This document shows, piece after piece, positions 22,261 through 33,160 of a DNA stretch of 64,000 nucleotides (positions are counted from its first letter, which is position 1; every line of letters begins with the position of its first letter). The translations under genes and the position numbers were made by a program. The notes beneath the pieces were generated by a model. It was given only the letters and a program-made list of their open reading frames with translations, was not told where the DNA came from and did not search any database. The DNA comes from Massospora cicadina (taxonomy: Eukaryota > Entomophthoromycota > Entomophthoromycetes > Entomophthorales > Entomophthoraceae), in assembly GCA_022478985.1 (NCBI GenBank), contig JAKSZP010012194.1, positions 27,321 through 91,320 on the forward strand, written 5' to 3'.

Positions 22261-23210
22261 AGTGTGACTTTGGGGGTTGGTATGGAGGCCCCATGTTATG
22301 AGGTAAGGCCTATAGCGCAGCTGGCATAGAGCGTTGAGGCTGAGTGGGTTTGGCCAGTGCAGATTCTACTTCAGACAGTTTTCTTCAATAATTATGGTTT
22401 TTTCATGGACGTGGACTGTGGTGTTTCATTAACTATGCCAATCATTTTAAATTGGCCTCAATAAGCTTTTTACAATTAAATTGTTCCTCTTAATCTCGTT
22501 ATGAAAATTCTTTGAACTTCTTCAAAGTGACAATATTAGCTCATAGTAAACTAAACAGAGATTTTAGCCCATCATTCTTAGTCTTTTGATCTTTGTTGAC
22601 ATTGTGTATCTCTTGCATGGTTTTATAGAGGTCGTTACTTGTCTGTAGAAAATCCCTGATCCATTTTGTAATGTAACAAAGATGTCCATTAAGGCTTTGA
22701 TGTCTTGATGTATGGTGGCATGTTGGCTTTAAAGTTGACTCAGTTCCTCCTGGAGGGCATTGGCTCCTTCATCAGTAAAACCAATGTGCGGAGCTGCAAT
22801 ATGCATTTACTGGTGCATATACTGACTATGCTCATCTACCAATTCAGCTTACTTTACTTCTGTCTAAGCATCATTTATAGCGTTTCTAGCCTCCAATTGA
22901 TAATTACATCATTTTGTGCACCTACGCGGCAGTAATACATCACTTGTTAATGGCTTAGAGGCTAATTTCAACTACATTTTGGTTGAGCTACCCAAAAAGC
23001 TCATCCAATCATTGAAAGATTTGGCTACTAAGCTTATGGCTGGCATCCACTGCTTGTCATACACCTTGAAAACTTCCAACAGTTAGCTATCTAAGGAGCA
23101 TAGAGCGTCTACATTCTGTAGATTCCGCTGAAGTCACTCCATTATCAAATAATGATGTTGGACATTGATTATCTGAGAGTTACATATGGAAGGTTGGAGG
23201 TACCTAATGA

Positions 23211-23227
23211 TGTATTGGTCATATGAT
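23211..23227. repeat. Target-site duplication of SINE-1, left copy
   Basis: tgtattggtcatatgat, a perfect match to 23,525-23,541. A perfect 17-bp direct repeat is typical of LINE-driven insertion. Confidence 0.9.
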
Positions 23228-23524
23228 ATTTTATTTATTCGAGGCAAGCTGACCAGGGGATGGACATTACCAAAAATAGAGAAAGAAAATATTGAAATGA
23301 AACCTGAGCAGGGCCAACTCTGTCATAGAAAGTTTTTTTCACCTCTGGATCAGGACTTGGATTTTTCTGGTTATGTCATGGGTAAGGTTTTCGTGTTATT
23401 ATACCTACTAACCGCCAATAGCTTCCTTCATCTGGCACCCTGATCATTATGCGAAGGGCAGGAATCAAACCTGCAACCTTCAGGTTGGTAGCCATACGCC
23501 CTACCAACTCGCCTTCCACCCCCT
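23228..23524 (-). mobile_element. tRNA-derived SINE (SINE-1)
   Basis: A 297-bp insertion flanked by perfect 17-bp repeats. Its minus-strand 5' end is tRNA-like: A box AGGCGAGTTGG (23,504-23,514) and B box GGTTTGATTCC (23,461-23,471), 33 bases apart, as needed for internal RNA polymerase III promotion. The body shows no open frame. The 3' end is A-rich (AATAAATAAAAT). A true tRNA is unlikely, because the acceptor and anticodon arms do not pair properly and there is a long unrelated tail. Confidence 0.8.
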
Positions 23525-23541
23525 TGTATTGGTCATATGAT
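23525..23541. repeat. Target-site duplication of SINE-1, right copy
   Basis: tgtattggtcatatgat, identical to 23,211-23,227. Confidence 0.9.
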
Positions 23542-23898
23542 TGTTTCTTCTTAATAAGGATAATATCTGGTTATGGTTCATGCTATAGTAACTTTCATAA
23601 TCTTGCTAAATTGCTCCTGATTATGTCAGCAATAGAATAGAGAAGTCAAGAGGTTGACAGCTACATGACTAAGAGCTGGAACCCTGTAATAGCATCCACC
23701 CAATTTGTTGAATTTGTTCTAGGGTAGATGTGTAAGATTTAATCCTTTAAATTGAGAAGAGTAGCCTTATTCTATCTTGGCTCATGTCATCTGAGAAGGG
23801 CTGGTGGATTGACAGAACAAGATGGCTTGAAGGTTTCTGTTATTTTTCCTCTTGTTTAAGCTACTTATTGTTGCTAGGAATAATAAATTAAAAGTGAC

Positions 23899-23914
23899 CT
23901 CTGTTGTGAGCACC
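23899..23914 (-). other. Primer-binding site of TE-3
   Basis: The minus strand reads TGGTGCTCACAACAG, close to TGGTGCTCACTACAG of TE-0 and TE-1a. It is placed three bases after the LTR end CACA. Confidence 0.7.
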
Positions 23915-23917
23915 ACA

Positions 23918-25190
23918 ATGTGATATAAGACAAATGCACACTACTGCAAAGGTAAGAGCTCCTTATTAAAATCACTTTATTCTGTTGATTTTTTGGCCTC
24001 TGTTCACTTAATGAGGTCTGCTTTCTAAAATCCCTAGTATAATAAGCTCTACTCCAGGAAGGTGTCAAAAATACAAAAAAAGGGTAAAAGATGTATTTCA
24101 CTAGTAAACAAAGGATATTTAATATTGATCCTATCACCTTGGAACAAGATGTCCTAATAAAAGAACTATTGACAGCAAATATTATGGGTATAAGGAGTAT
24201 AATGGTACAAATTTTATGAGAACAAAACGTTAAAAGCAAGAGAAAATTTCTGATCATTCCAGACTGTATGGAGGGCTCAAGGGAAAGGCATATATATAAC
24301 AATATAGTAACTAGTTTTTAACGTTCTTTTAGGAAGTTTTGATAGAAAGGGGAAAAGTATTTGATCACCTGAATTAGACACCATATTGACAACACCATCC
24401 CTGTCTGTGTGTGCAGCCTTCTAGTCCTTCCAAATGACTTGTTTGCCTTCCAGGTCGCAGCCAGGCACAAAATAATTTAGTAATAAAATGATAATGGAAA
24501 TCTAAAATAGAAGTTGGGGTAATCCACCCTCGCCTTGCAGAATTAAAATTTTCTAAAAGCTTTTTGTTGTATCAATCTTCAGATCTCTCTGTATTGTGTA
24601 TTGGTGAGCCCCAATGCACAACCCCTCTATTCTTAATTAAGTTTATAAGGCAGAAGTCCCCACCAGGTTCTGCTGTCACTTTATTCTTTTGTTTCCTTTA
24701 TTTTAGTAAACCCCTAAATTTTCGGATTTTTTTTTCTAGATTGAAGAAGTGTGCAATAGATATTATTAGTTATAATTTCTGATTTGTGGAATAGCTGGTC
24801 CATAGTGGCACTCTCACTCCTTAATCTTTTAAAACTTATAGCTGGCTGCGCCAAGGTATTCTGGTTATTGTTTTGTGTGATAAACCACAGAATGGCAGAC
24901 TTGTCATACTCTTATCAACAGATTCTATGACAATCTATTATGGCATTCCAACAATAGTCTGCATGCTTAGATGAGCTCCACTTGTCCTGTGTTGAACAAT
25001 CGGATGTCCAGCTAAGTGAGAAGAATTCCCCAGTGGCAGATAGTTTAAAAACTACTAAAATCCCCAGATTAACTCTTGTTAGAATTATTTTTAACTGTAG
25101 TAATGCTTTTACTCTGAACTTCCAGTCAAATAGCTTGGATACTGTTGATGAGTAATGCCAAACCCCTGGAATAATCAGCAAACTGACTTT
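23918..25190 (-). repeat. 5' LTR of TE-3 (outer limit approximate)
   Basis: On the minus strand the expected signals come in order: a TATATATAT box near 24,296-24,288, a polyadenylation word AATAAA near 23,978, and the LTR end CACA at 23,918. The outer end is unknown; it must lie before about 25,200, where plus-strand TE-4 sequence begins. The minus-strand open frame 24,302-23,874 (142 residues, rich in Leu, Ile and Ser) crosses the LTR and primer site and is probably chance. Confidence 0.5.
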
Positions 25191-25199
25191 GAAGTCTTC

Positions 25200-25810
25200 C
25201 CAAGCAATAACTTAGATTTAGTGCTTCCACCTAAGAAAAGTTACCCCCTTTTATAGACCTAGAGGTGTTCTAAAGTTGAAAATATTTTACTAGACAATCA
25301 CATACTAAGAAGCTTGGTAATTGGGCAAGGTGAAAATATTTTTAAGATGACTAATTGGATCAAATGTCTCAAGTTGTTACTGCATGGGTTCGTCATCACT
25401 ACTGTTGACCTAACATCCAGAATTCAGCCCTTTTGAGATTACAATGTTTTTGAAAGTTTTATAAGCAAATTTCAATTTACCTAAATTGAGCTCCCTTCTA
25501 TTTATCATATAATCTCTTGTATCCCACAATTAGCCTCAACGTATCATAAGTAGGGAAAAGTGTTAACTTAATAGGGGATTGCTTACTCTGCCAACCTAAA
25601 ATGTAAAAATTATACCTCTTTTTATTATAATAAAATTTACATAGATTTGTGGTAAATATCTTACCCCAAATTTTTGAAATAGCAGTTGCAAGTATAATAC
25701 ACCTGTGCCTGCTAATTTGTTAAAAACCTGTTCCATCAGCACCCACAAGTACAAAGTGCCAGGATGTCAACAAGTTGTGCGTACCACAGGGGCCGCCTAT
25801 ACACCACAAA
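25200..25810 (+). repeat. TE-4 LTR or pol-end duplicate
   Basis: This stretch aligns with the pol end and flank of TE-4 at 45,640-45,825 and, beyond TE-7, with 61,302-61,350. Shared words include LVLPPK in translation and cactactgttgacc versus catacatgctgttgacc. It is probably the 5' LTR of TE-4, in which case pol overlaps the 3' LTR. A solo or partial copy of a relative is the alternative. No primer site is recognisable before gag. Confidence 0.4.
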
Positions 25811-25825
25811 ATTTTTTAAAGAAAA

Positions 25826-27170
25826 ATGCAGAACGTTTGGGTTGGTAACCCTCCCAACTTCACTGTTGATAATGAACCAAGGCTGGCTTCTTTAGAACAG
25901 AAACTGGCCAGTGCTTTGTCACGTCTCAAAAAAAAACTTGAACAGCGTCCCTCTCCAGTTTCTCATGAAGCTGCTAATGATGTTTATGCCTTCACTGTTG
26001 GTCACCTCATTCCCTTTAAACACCATTTAAAAACAAGTATATCCCGTATGAAGGTAGCATTGCTTCTTTTTTATAAATTTATGAATCTGACATGGATGGC
26101 ACAATTGACCATCAAAAAAATCGAGCACATTTAACCTTGCTTGAGTCTCATGGCTTAATAGGTGTTAATTCCCTAAATGGACCCCCAATACCTGGGCGGA
26201 GGTCAAAGAAGCGCTTATGGATGAATTTGCTCAAAGCAAAGTATAAATAAGAGGAAAAAGGCCCTTTTGTGGCTTAGCATGAAAAGTGGGAATTGGTAAC
26301 TGCCTTCACTGATCGGTTCTAACTATAATTTCAAACGCCGTTAACTTCTAAAATGCTAACTCTTGATGACGCCATTGCTGCCATTCTGACTGGTTTGGCA
26401 TTACACCCTTCCTTGGTGAGGCATATCATCTCAAAGAAATGCTACTTCTGGAATGTTCACAATATCAATGAGGCTTTATTAGACGTTGCAGATTTCCTTA
26501 GAGTTGAGACTACTTAAGGTGTTGTGTTGAACCCACAAGTCTTAACCATTAAGGATCTCCCAATTTTAGCTCAGCAGAAGTAGTCCGCGATGACCTCCAT
26601 AACCAATCCTATGCTTGTTACCATTCTAAAATCTTTCCTTAATGGTCAGCCAAAAACAGAAATCCCTTTGCCACTTGAGGTTGAGTCCAAAACTTTATAG
26701 TCAGTTGGTCAAAGTGCACTAACGGTGATAAGTCAGTGGGTCCCTTCATCACCTGCACCCAAAGTTCGCCCTGTGCAGTCAGTTGAGACATTGCCTCACC
26801 CAAAGTCCTCCACTAAGAGGCCTGCCGCAGTGGCTCACTTGACCCACCACTCTGTGCCACATTCCCTAACTTCTTTGGCGCCTCCTCTGGATGTTTGCTA
26901 TTTGACATCTGCCTCCAAGATGCAGGCCAATCTAGTTAAAAAAGAGCTCAAGCAAAAGACTGCAAAGCTGAAACTTCTTCTTCTACGGCCAAAAAGTATC
27001 AGAGCACTCCAAGGGCATGCATTACCATATGGAAGGGCATGTTGACACTGTATGTCGCACAAATAAAGCTGGCGAATCTAAGTGCCTGACTCTAACCTCT
27101 CTTCTATTACTCTTTCAGATTTTTATAGATAACCCCTCTGATGACGAGTTTGAATGGTTATAAATGTTGG
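25826..27170 (+). pseudogene. gag: Gag remnant of TE-4
   Basis: It starts at ATG 25,826; the first open block (102 residues) has a helical stretch (RLASLEQKLASALSRLKKKLEQ). Later frames align with the TE-7 capsid region: AFTDRF and TLDDAIAAILTGLALHPS against TIDDAISAVMSVFAFYTQ. A second open block spans 26,725-27,045. A degraded zinc knuckle (HYHMEGHVDTVC, near 27,015) corresponds to the intact one of TE-7. No collagen-like run was found. Many stops. Confidence 0.55.
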
Positions 27171-27469
27171 ATATTATGTCCTAGGAGCACCAGTTGAAGT
27201 AGGAACACCAAATCAGTTGAAACCTGAAGGATTAAATCTGTCCATGATGCCTGATGGCACTTACCTTAGCCAAGTATTGGGGTCCCTGAGTATATGATAC
27301 CACTAGTGATGCTTACTAGCTCATTTCCTTGTTGATCCGACCTAAGCAACATGTTCATACGCTGCAAATCATCATAAATAAATATCCTGAGGCAGCTAAA
27401 AAAACTTGAGTTTGCTATCCACCTTAAGGAGGTTCTAGCTCATTCCCATAACTTTAAGGAACTATAACC

Positions 27470-27970
27470 AAGGTAGAGTTTGTCATCAACAAGGTGCGGG
27501 TTATAGCCATCTTTGATACTGGTTTCCTAATCAATGTTATATCTTCAAAACATATCAAGAAGAAAAAGTTAGCACATGACTTGAAATACTCCCAAGAGTA
27601 AGTAACTTTGAGTCCATATAATACTCACGCTAACAGGTCATGCTTCTCCTTACTTTTCAGGCTTGGGAAGCTTACCCTGTCAGCACCTGCTTTGGCCTTG
27701 GGCAATAAGTATTATATTATGCTTATTGGCACTCAATTCATTCTTGAGTATGATAAAACTATCAACATGAAGCAAAGTTATCTCTCCCTGCTCAATTGTG
27801 AGGTTCCTCTAATTTTAGACAAAAAGCTATTGATAAAAAAGAATATTCTTGCCTTTTCAGAGTACTTATCCTCTTCATTACCATTAAACTATACAATTGG
27901 GAAAAATGCAAGAAAATTGCTGATTTGGTGGATGCAGTAAAAGCCACTCCTTTTTATGCCTCTGAATAAG
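27470..27970 (+). pseudogene. pol: Aspartic protease remnant of TE-4
   Basis: The translation gives VRVIAIFDTGFLINVISS with the DTG triad near 27,515. The open block 27,608-27,940 follows, with LTLSAPALALGNKYYIMLIGTQF, matching the C-terminal half of the protease of TE-7 (LLGTKFLVDFDAII). One frameshift lies between the halves. Confidence 0.6.
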
Positions 27971-27985
27971 GAGTAATCAAGTCTG

Positions 27986-28200
27986 TTGAACAACAAACAA
28001 TTGACACCAAGTTCGTTAAAAATCCCAAAACTGTTTATTAAAACTAATAGTATTGATGGAGTTAGTCCAATAGAGCCTTATGTATTGCCTGGTATACTTG
28101 ATTCTGAATATCAGCAACCTATCAATATTCTAATGGGAAATCTTACTAAACAGGACATTATTGTGTAAAACATCATGAAATTGTAAAAGGCCTGCTGATC
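27986..28200 (+). pseudogene. pol: dUTPase-like segment of TE-4
   Basis: The open block 27,986-28,168 contains LPGILDSEYQQPINILMGNL (28,085-28,145). The order G-I-L-D-x-x-Y resembles the third conserved motif of dUTPases (G-x-I/L-D-x-x-Y-x-G), and the following beta-strand pattern fits. It lies between protease and RT, where some Ty3/gypsy elements carry such a domain. TE-7 has the clearer copy. Confidence 0.5.
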
Positions 28201-28299
28201 CCAGTTGTGGATATTGAAAAAATCACACTAATGGTTAGATATTAAATATGGGCTTATCCATTATAAATTGGTGTGTGCCTTGCCTAATGTTAATATTTC

Positions 28300-28791
28300 A
28301 AATTAACTAACCCAGACGAGCTTGAGAAAAGCCATTCGTTATTAGATGCCTACAGTGATATTTTCTTTAAATCTGACACTGACTAAGGCTACATGAAGAA
28401 TTGGAGCCACACCATTGATGTCAATGATCACACCCTATCTGATCTAAATCTTACTGTAAGTCAAAGGCCAAAGAGCAACTGATGAGGTTAAAGCTCAAAC
28501 AGTTGTTAGACGCTGGGTTACTAGCACTTTCCCAAAGTCCTTTGGCATCTCCTCTCATGCTTATTAAGAAGAAAAATGAAGGTCATCAGGTAGTTATAAA
28601 CTACAATAAATTAAACAACCTCACTAATAAACATAGTTATCCTATTTCATGCATTGATGCCCAAGCACAACTCTCTGGATCCAAGTTCTTCTCTGCTATA
28701 AATTTTGCCAGTGGATACTGGCAGATGGACCTTTCTCCACAAAATCAGGAGAAATGAGCTCTCATTTGCAGTGAAGGCTTATTTATCCCAC
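28300..28791 (+). pseudogene. pol: Reverse transcriptase of TE-4, first part
   Basis: The open block 28,482-28,757 covers the RT fingers and palm start (LLDAGLLALSQSPLASP, VVINYNKLNNLTNKHSYP, FFSAINFASGYWQMDL). The first catalytic Asp of the F.A.D motif is Asn here. TE-5 is inserted directly after this, within SEGLFIP; RT resumes at 36,123. Confidence 0.75.
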
Positions 28792-30222
28792 TGTAAGTCC
28801 CGGGGAACGTCCCCTGGGCATTGATCAGGCCATTTTCCCATTCCTGAGCAAGAGGGTATAGAAGAGGATGGCTGTACCCCTTGTTACTCAGGGCGATCTC
28901 GCCCATGTGGTAGACAAGCGCTGGGTAACAGCTCTTCCACTTTGGAACCCTCCCCCTGGTACCCACACTTACCTCAGCTGAACTGTTATGGGGAATTAGT
29001 GAAATCTGCACTGGGATCATCGAAATGAAATTGATCAAAACAAAATTGTTTGGCAGTCAGACCGATGTTCAATTTTCAAATAGTCAAAAGGGATGAAGAC
29101 TGATCTATTGGCTGGAACAGCTGATGGTTTTGATTTGGCAAACACTATGATTGAAGAAATCACCCCCTCCCAAAATCGTCGGGGATCATCCCAATGGCAG
29201 GTAACAGCATCGGGCATCATTGACAAGGGTTCAAAGCTACCTGCTGCCAAATTGGGCGTTGCGCCTGAAGCAATGATTTTGACTGAATGAACAGCCCAGC
29301 AACTGGGCATGGGTGTGTTGGGCGTCCTAGACCCATTCCCAACCAATTGGGCCCACCCCTATGTGGGGTGGCCTTGGGGGATTCTCACTGCTTGTCAGGC
29401 TAAACGCTGTCATGCCAAATGTTGGAAATGTAGCTGAGCCTCAGTTCAGACGTTTGAGGTCAAACTGACAGCGACTCAGCCTGCTGCTGTATTCTTTGAT
29501 GTTGGTTACCAGTGAACTTATCTGCCCCATTCCTGAATAATTGCTGGTTAAGTCAAAATTGAGGGTTCCGATCTCAGCTTGTCCCCACACCAATTGACCA
29601 CTATTTAATCAGTTGCATTGCACTGAGAAAATTGTTGGTCGATTTTCTTCCTTTTCCTTTGCAATAAAAATTTGCCTCAAAAAAACCATCAATTTTTATT
29701 TAGTTGATTTCCTTCTGGCTGCATCCCCAATGGCTTTTCCCTGAGGGCCTGTCAGTCCATACACTGGATGGGCTCTAACAGTATTCATGGTCACTATGGC
29801 TCCCACCGTTGTAGATTGGATTCAGCGAGCTAGATACTTTTAAAAAATTTAATCCTGTTGTCATGAACTTTCGCCAACAGTATACTGGGATCTTGTGGCC
29901 TTATGTCCACCACCTTCAAGCAAGGATCCGCCCCCTTTTCTCCCCAGTCAAACCAGCCCTGTATTCCATTGAACTCATTGAAATTATTTCTGCAGCTCCG
30001 CCACCTGCAGTAAGACCTCCAGGGTCTGGGCGGGCTCAATGTGGTTTGTTCTCAGTATCATACTCACCATTGTTCTACACCAATAATTTGTCATTTCCCA
30101 ATGCCTGGCTCCATACAATGTCATTTGGTCGGCAATGCCTCTGGCATTCTGGTTTGCCTTTTGGGTGCTCACGCATCCTGACTGGCAGGCCAGTCTAAAC
30201 TTCTTCTGTCATTTCCATGATA
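28792..30222 (+). repeat. 5' LTR of TE-5
   Basis: Colinear along its full length with 34,691-36,122. Many of the visible differences are C/T or G/A, often at CpG (for example cccggg versus cccagg, aacgtc versus aacatc). Contains a TATTTAA box at 29,602 and AATAAA at 29,663. The part after AATAAA keeps gag-like coding sequence. Confidence 0.9.
29602..29644 (+). promoter_or_regulatory. Promoter and predicted transcript start of TE-5
   Basis: TATTTAA at 29,602 (TATATAA in the 3' LTR at 35,501) precedes by about 33 bases the sequence TTGGTCGATT (29,635-29,644), predicted to be the 5' end of the RNA. This sequence is complementary, with one G-T pair, to the primer site at 30,224. Confidence 0.6.
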
Positions 30223-30223
30223 T

Positions 30224-30233
30224 AATTGACCAA
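30224..30233 (+). other. Self-complementary primer site of TE-5
   Basis: AATTGACCAA lies one base after the LTR end. It pairs with TTGGTCGATT of the R region. No tRNA-type TGG site is present. This is the arrangement known from self-priming Tf1/sushi elements. Confidence 0.6.
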
Positions 30234-31240
30234 CCTTTTTTCAGCCACTTCTGCCCTGCTCTTTGAGGTGGGTGCTGCAGTGGTTACCCTTTACCAAATG
30301 AATGTGCAATCAGTATTCTGCTTTTTGTTGTTCATTCAGTCACTTACCAATTTTGGGAATAGTATCCGCTCTACCTTGAAGAATCTTCTTTGGACCGCAT
30401 AAGCTGCGCGGATTGCTGCTCCTCCCCCTCCCACTAGCTCAAAAGGAAGCTAAAATGTTCCTTCCCAAGAGATAGCCAATCAAGTTCTTGACGCCCTCGC
30501 TGAGGTGTAAATGCGTTCAGCAATTGCGCTTAATAATGCCTCTGCATTATCTCATGCCCAGCAAGGGCTCACATTGTTGGATGCAGTGGAAGGGGACGCC
30601 CACCGCTGGGTTAGAGCCTTCTGCGCTCTTCCTCACAAGAAGGAGACCACACTCCACTGATGGCTATCATGTTGGCTGCCTTGAAACTCCTTGTGTCACG
30701 CTTGGACCAGCTATCCAGATTGCCTATGACATGGCCGAAGCCCCTAGCTTGGCTTCTTTGATTTCTACCTTCCATGAACTGGCTCCCACGCTGGGTCTCT
30801 CTATCAATATGCTTCAGGCAGTCTTTAGATCAGGCTTAATTTGGTTTCTGCTCATCACGAGGTCTGTTCCACCATCCGAGGAACAGTAGATCAAATATGT
30901 ACCTCCGCGACCACTATTAATGCCTTCCCCTGCCATGCTTCCCGTTATCAGAAGGGTAATTTTATTATAGGATTACCCAATAACAACGCGGACGAAGTGT
31001 CTAACTTTTAAACCAGTGGTAGATCTGGTTGCCAATCCTGTTGCAACTCCTGTGTCCGAGTTGGCTGATACAGAGTCACCTATAAATGAATCCGTGGAAG
31101 CCCAGATGAAGGAATTCAGCTCTCCCATTCTTGTACTTTCAATTTTTGCTCTTGTGAAAGCCCCTGACCTTACCCCTGATTTTCCAGTTAATTCTTCAGT
31201 TGCTTCAGAATCGGTTGAATCTTCCAATAAACAAAACTTC
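30225..31240 (+). pseudogene. gag: Gag remnant of TE-5
   Basis: The frame begins inside the 5' LTR and crosses the junction (LAFWFAFWVLTHPDW, then DIIDQPFF). It continues in a shifted frame with ALLFEVGAAVVTLYQMNVQS. The segment LTLLDAVEGDAHRWVRAF (near 30,575) matches VALLDTLDGDAHCWVREC of TE-8 and is the best conserved Gag motif of the group. The open block 30,488-30,889 covers much of the rest in another frame. No zinc knuckle is seen. Confidence 0.55.
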
Positions 31241-31560
31241 ACTTATTTCTTATTGCCTATGATGATTAGTGTCAGCTCGCACCATGTCTCCTTTGAGGCC
31301 CTGGTGGACACCGGAGCAGCGGGGAACTTCATGAGTGTCAAGTTGGCCCAACAATTATAACTGGAGATGGATGCAGGTCCCTCAGTGATGGTGGCTTCGT
31401 CTGCCTCCCAGGTCTCATATTTCATCCATCAGCCAGTACCTTTTTCAATCCGCCAGTTCAGCTTCTGTGAACATCTTTTCGCTATGCCAAACTTGGTGTT
31501 TCTGGTGATCTTAGGTTTGGGATGGTGGCGCTAACAACATGTCAAGATTCACTTGGAGTC
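31240..31560 (+). pseudogene. pol: Aspartic protease remnant of TE-5
   Basis: The open block 31,016-31,360 ends with VSFEALVDTGAAGNFMSVKL; the DTG triad is intact near 31,308. A stop follows; the C-terminal half reads LVFLVILGLGWWR, the usual ILG-W end of the protease. Confidence 0.7.
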
Positions 31561-32700
31561 TAATATGTTGTTGTTTACCAATGATCAACTGGAGGGTGAA
31601 TTCCCTCTGATTGACACTCTTAAGAAAACACAAGGCCACAGTTCTATTACTTCCCTTGTCACTCCTGCGGGCATACTGGCCAATTTTCCTGAAAGCTTAA
31701 TGTGCTATCAGAGTATCTTTGACTCAGAAAAGGCGGATCGTCTGCCTCCTCGCACTAGGTTCAACTGTGGATTTCAAATGACCGTGGAGTTGGTGAATAT
31801 TAACTGTCCTTTGTATCCCCATACAGCGGAGGAAGAAATTGCGCTCAACACTTGGTTGGACGATATGCTGAAAAAATGGTGACTGTTCATGGAGACCTTG
31901 CCCATACGTCCCCATCATCTTCGCCAAAAAAGTGGATAGTTCCCTCCATCCCTGCGTGGATTACAGCCACTTAAACAAAGTAACGGTTTCTGACCCCTAC
32001 CCCTTGCCTCTGGAGCAGACAATCAGCCAGTCTATCGCCAAATCCCATGTGTTCTATAATTTGTATCTGGTGAACACTTTTAACCAAATTCAGATTATGA
32101 AAGGGCAAGAATGGTTGACAGCGATCCTGACAAAGCGCGGCATTTTCAATTCCGTGTAATGTTCTTTAGGCTGAAGAATGCTCCCGCTACGTTTCAACGC
32201 ATGATTGACAATGTACTGGGTGATCTCCAGTTTACCTGCGCAGTTGCATACATCAATGATATTCTGGTTCACTCCCTGACTCCTGAACAACATGCTACTG
32301 ACTTGAAAGCAGTTGTGGCCACCTTGCATAAGGCAGGCTTATTTGTAAAGCCTTCCAAGTGTGAGTTCTATAAGGAGGAGGTTACCTTCCTAGGGAACAT
32401 CGTCCTTTAAGATGGGTACGCAATCCCTCCCAATAAGTTAGATGCGATCTGAGAATGGCTAACCCTGACTACCCAAAAACAACTACGGAGTTTCTTGGGA
32501 ACCATCATTTTCCTGAAAAAATTTCCCCAGCACTTTCCCAGCTGGCTGCCCCGCTCCATCCCCTTACAGGGAAAAATGTACTGTTCCGCTGGTTGCCTGA
32601 ATGCCAACAGGCGTTTGAATTGATTAAAGAGGTGTTTGTGTCCCCTCCCATTTTGAAGCATGCTGATCCCTACAAGCTGTATATCGTTGCATATGACGCC
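31553..32700 (+). pseudogene. pol: Reverse transcriptase remnant of TE-5
   Basis: Open blocks 31,553-31,882, 31,932-32,159, 32,111-32,410 and 32,455-32,748 cover the RT in order: YQSIFDSEKADRLPP, VDYSHLNKVTVSDPYPLPL, LYLVNTFNQIQI, NAPATFQRMIDNVLGDLQF, AYINDILVHS, FVKPSKCEFY. The YxDD box reads YIND, so the first Asp is Asn and the copy is inactive. Confidence 0.8.
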
Positions 32701-33160
32701 TCATTTATAGCAGTAGGGTGGTGTTGCTCTAGGAGCACAATGGCTTGAAACACCCAGTTGCCTATTTTACCTGGAAGTTCACCTCTATGGAGCAGTCTTG
32801 GGCCATTTATGACAAGGAGTTGGTAGCTGTTGCATGGGCATTAACTCATTGGAGGTATCTGTTACAGGGTGTTCAACATGAGTTAATGGTCCGCACGGAT
32901 CATCAGGCTCTTTTGTACTTTTGTAAACCCCAAAAATTGGCGCATTGGCAAGCCCAAACCTATTGGGACCTGTGCTTTTTTAACTTCAAATATGAATTCA
33001 TAAAAGGTGCACTAGATGTACTTCTTGATTTCCTCAGCCTTAGCCCCACCCACTGTTCCTTGGACCCGGAGGAAGTGGATCTTGTTACCATGATTCCTGC
33101 TGCCCAAATCCTGTCGATTGTCCCTCCGGTCATTTTTTCTGTAGCTCTGGCTCCCAACGC
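32680..33160 (+). pseudogene. pol: RNase H of TE-5
   Basis: It starts with VAYDASFIAVG (catalytic Asp) and continues in the open block 32,745-33,476 with AIYDKELVAVAWALTHW (Glu) and RTDHQALLYF (Asp). The tether and the start of integrase run on in the same block. One frame break lies near 32,735. Confidence 0.75.

Larger units (their letters stand above)
22280..23880 (-). pseudogene. gag: Gag remnant of minus-strand element TE-3, split by SINE-1
   Basis: Downstream of the TE-3 primer site on the minus strand, broken frames keep helical stretches. Examples are DEGANALQEELSQL and IHQDIKALMDIFVTLQNG (about 22,780-22,660), then EIHNVNKDQKTKNDG (about 22,600-22,550) and EEQFNCKKLIEANLK (about 22,490-22,450). 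These look like the coiled-coil part of Gag. A SINE (23,228-23,524) interrupts the region. The element is cut off at about 22,260, where TE-2 LTR sequence begins. No capsid or pol is visible. Confidence 0.4.

Noticed and set aside
23455..23524. Functional tRNA gene on the minus strand
   Set aside because: A and B boxes are good, but the acceptor and anticodon arms do not pair properly, and the sequence is the head of a 297-bp unit bracketed by 17-bp duplications, so it is a SINE.
23874..24302. 142-residue minus-strand frame rich in Leu, Ile and Ser (possible membrane protein)
   Set aside because: It overlaps the R/U5 part of the TE-3 LTR, its polyadenylation word and its primer site, and has no relatives in the window; most likely chance.
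29591..29600. caattgacca in the TE-5 LTR as a second primer-like site
   Set aside because: It resembles the post-LTR site but lies upstream of the TATA box, so it would not be in the RNA start; probably coincidence.
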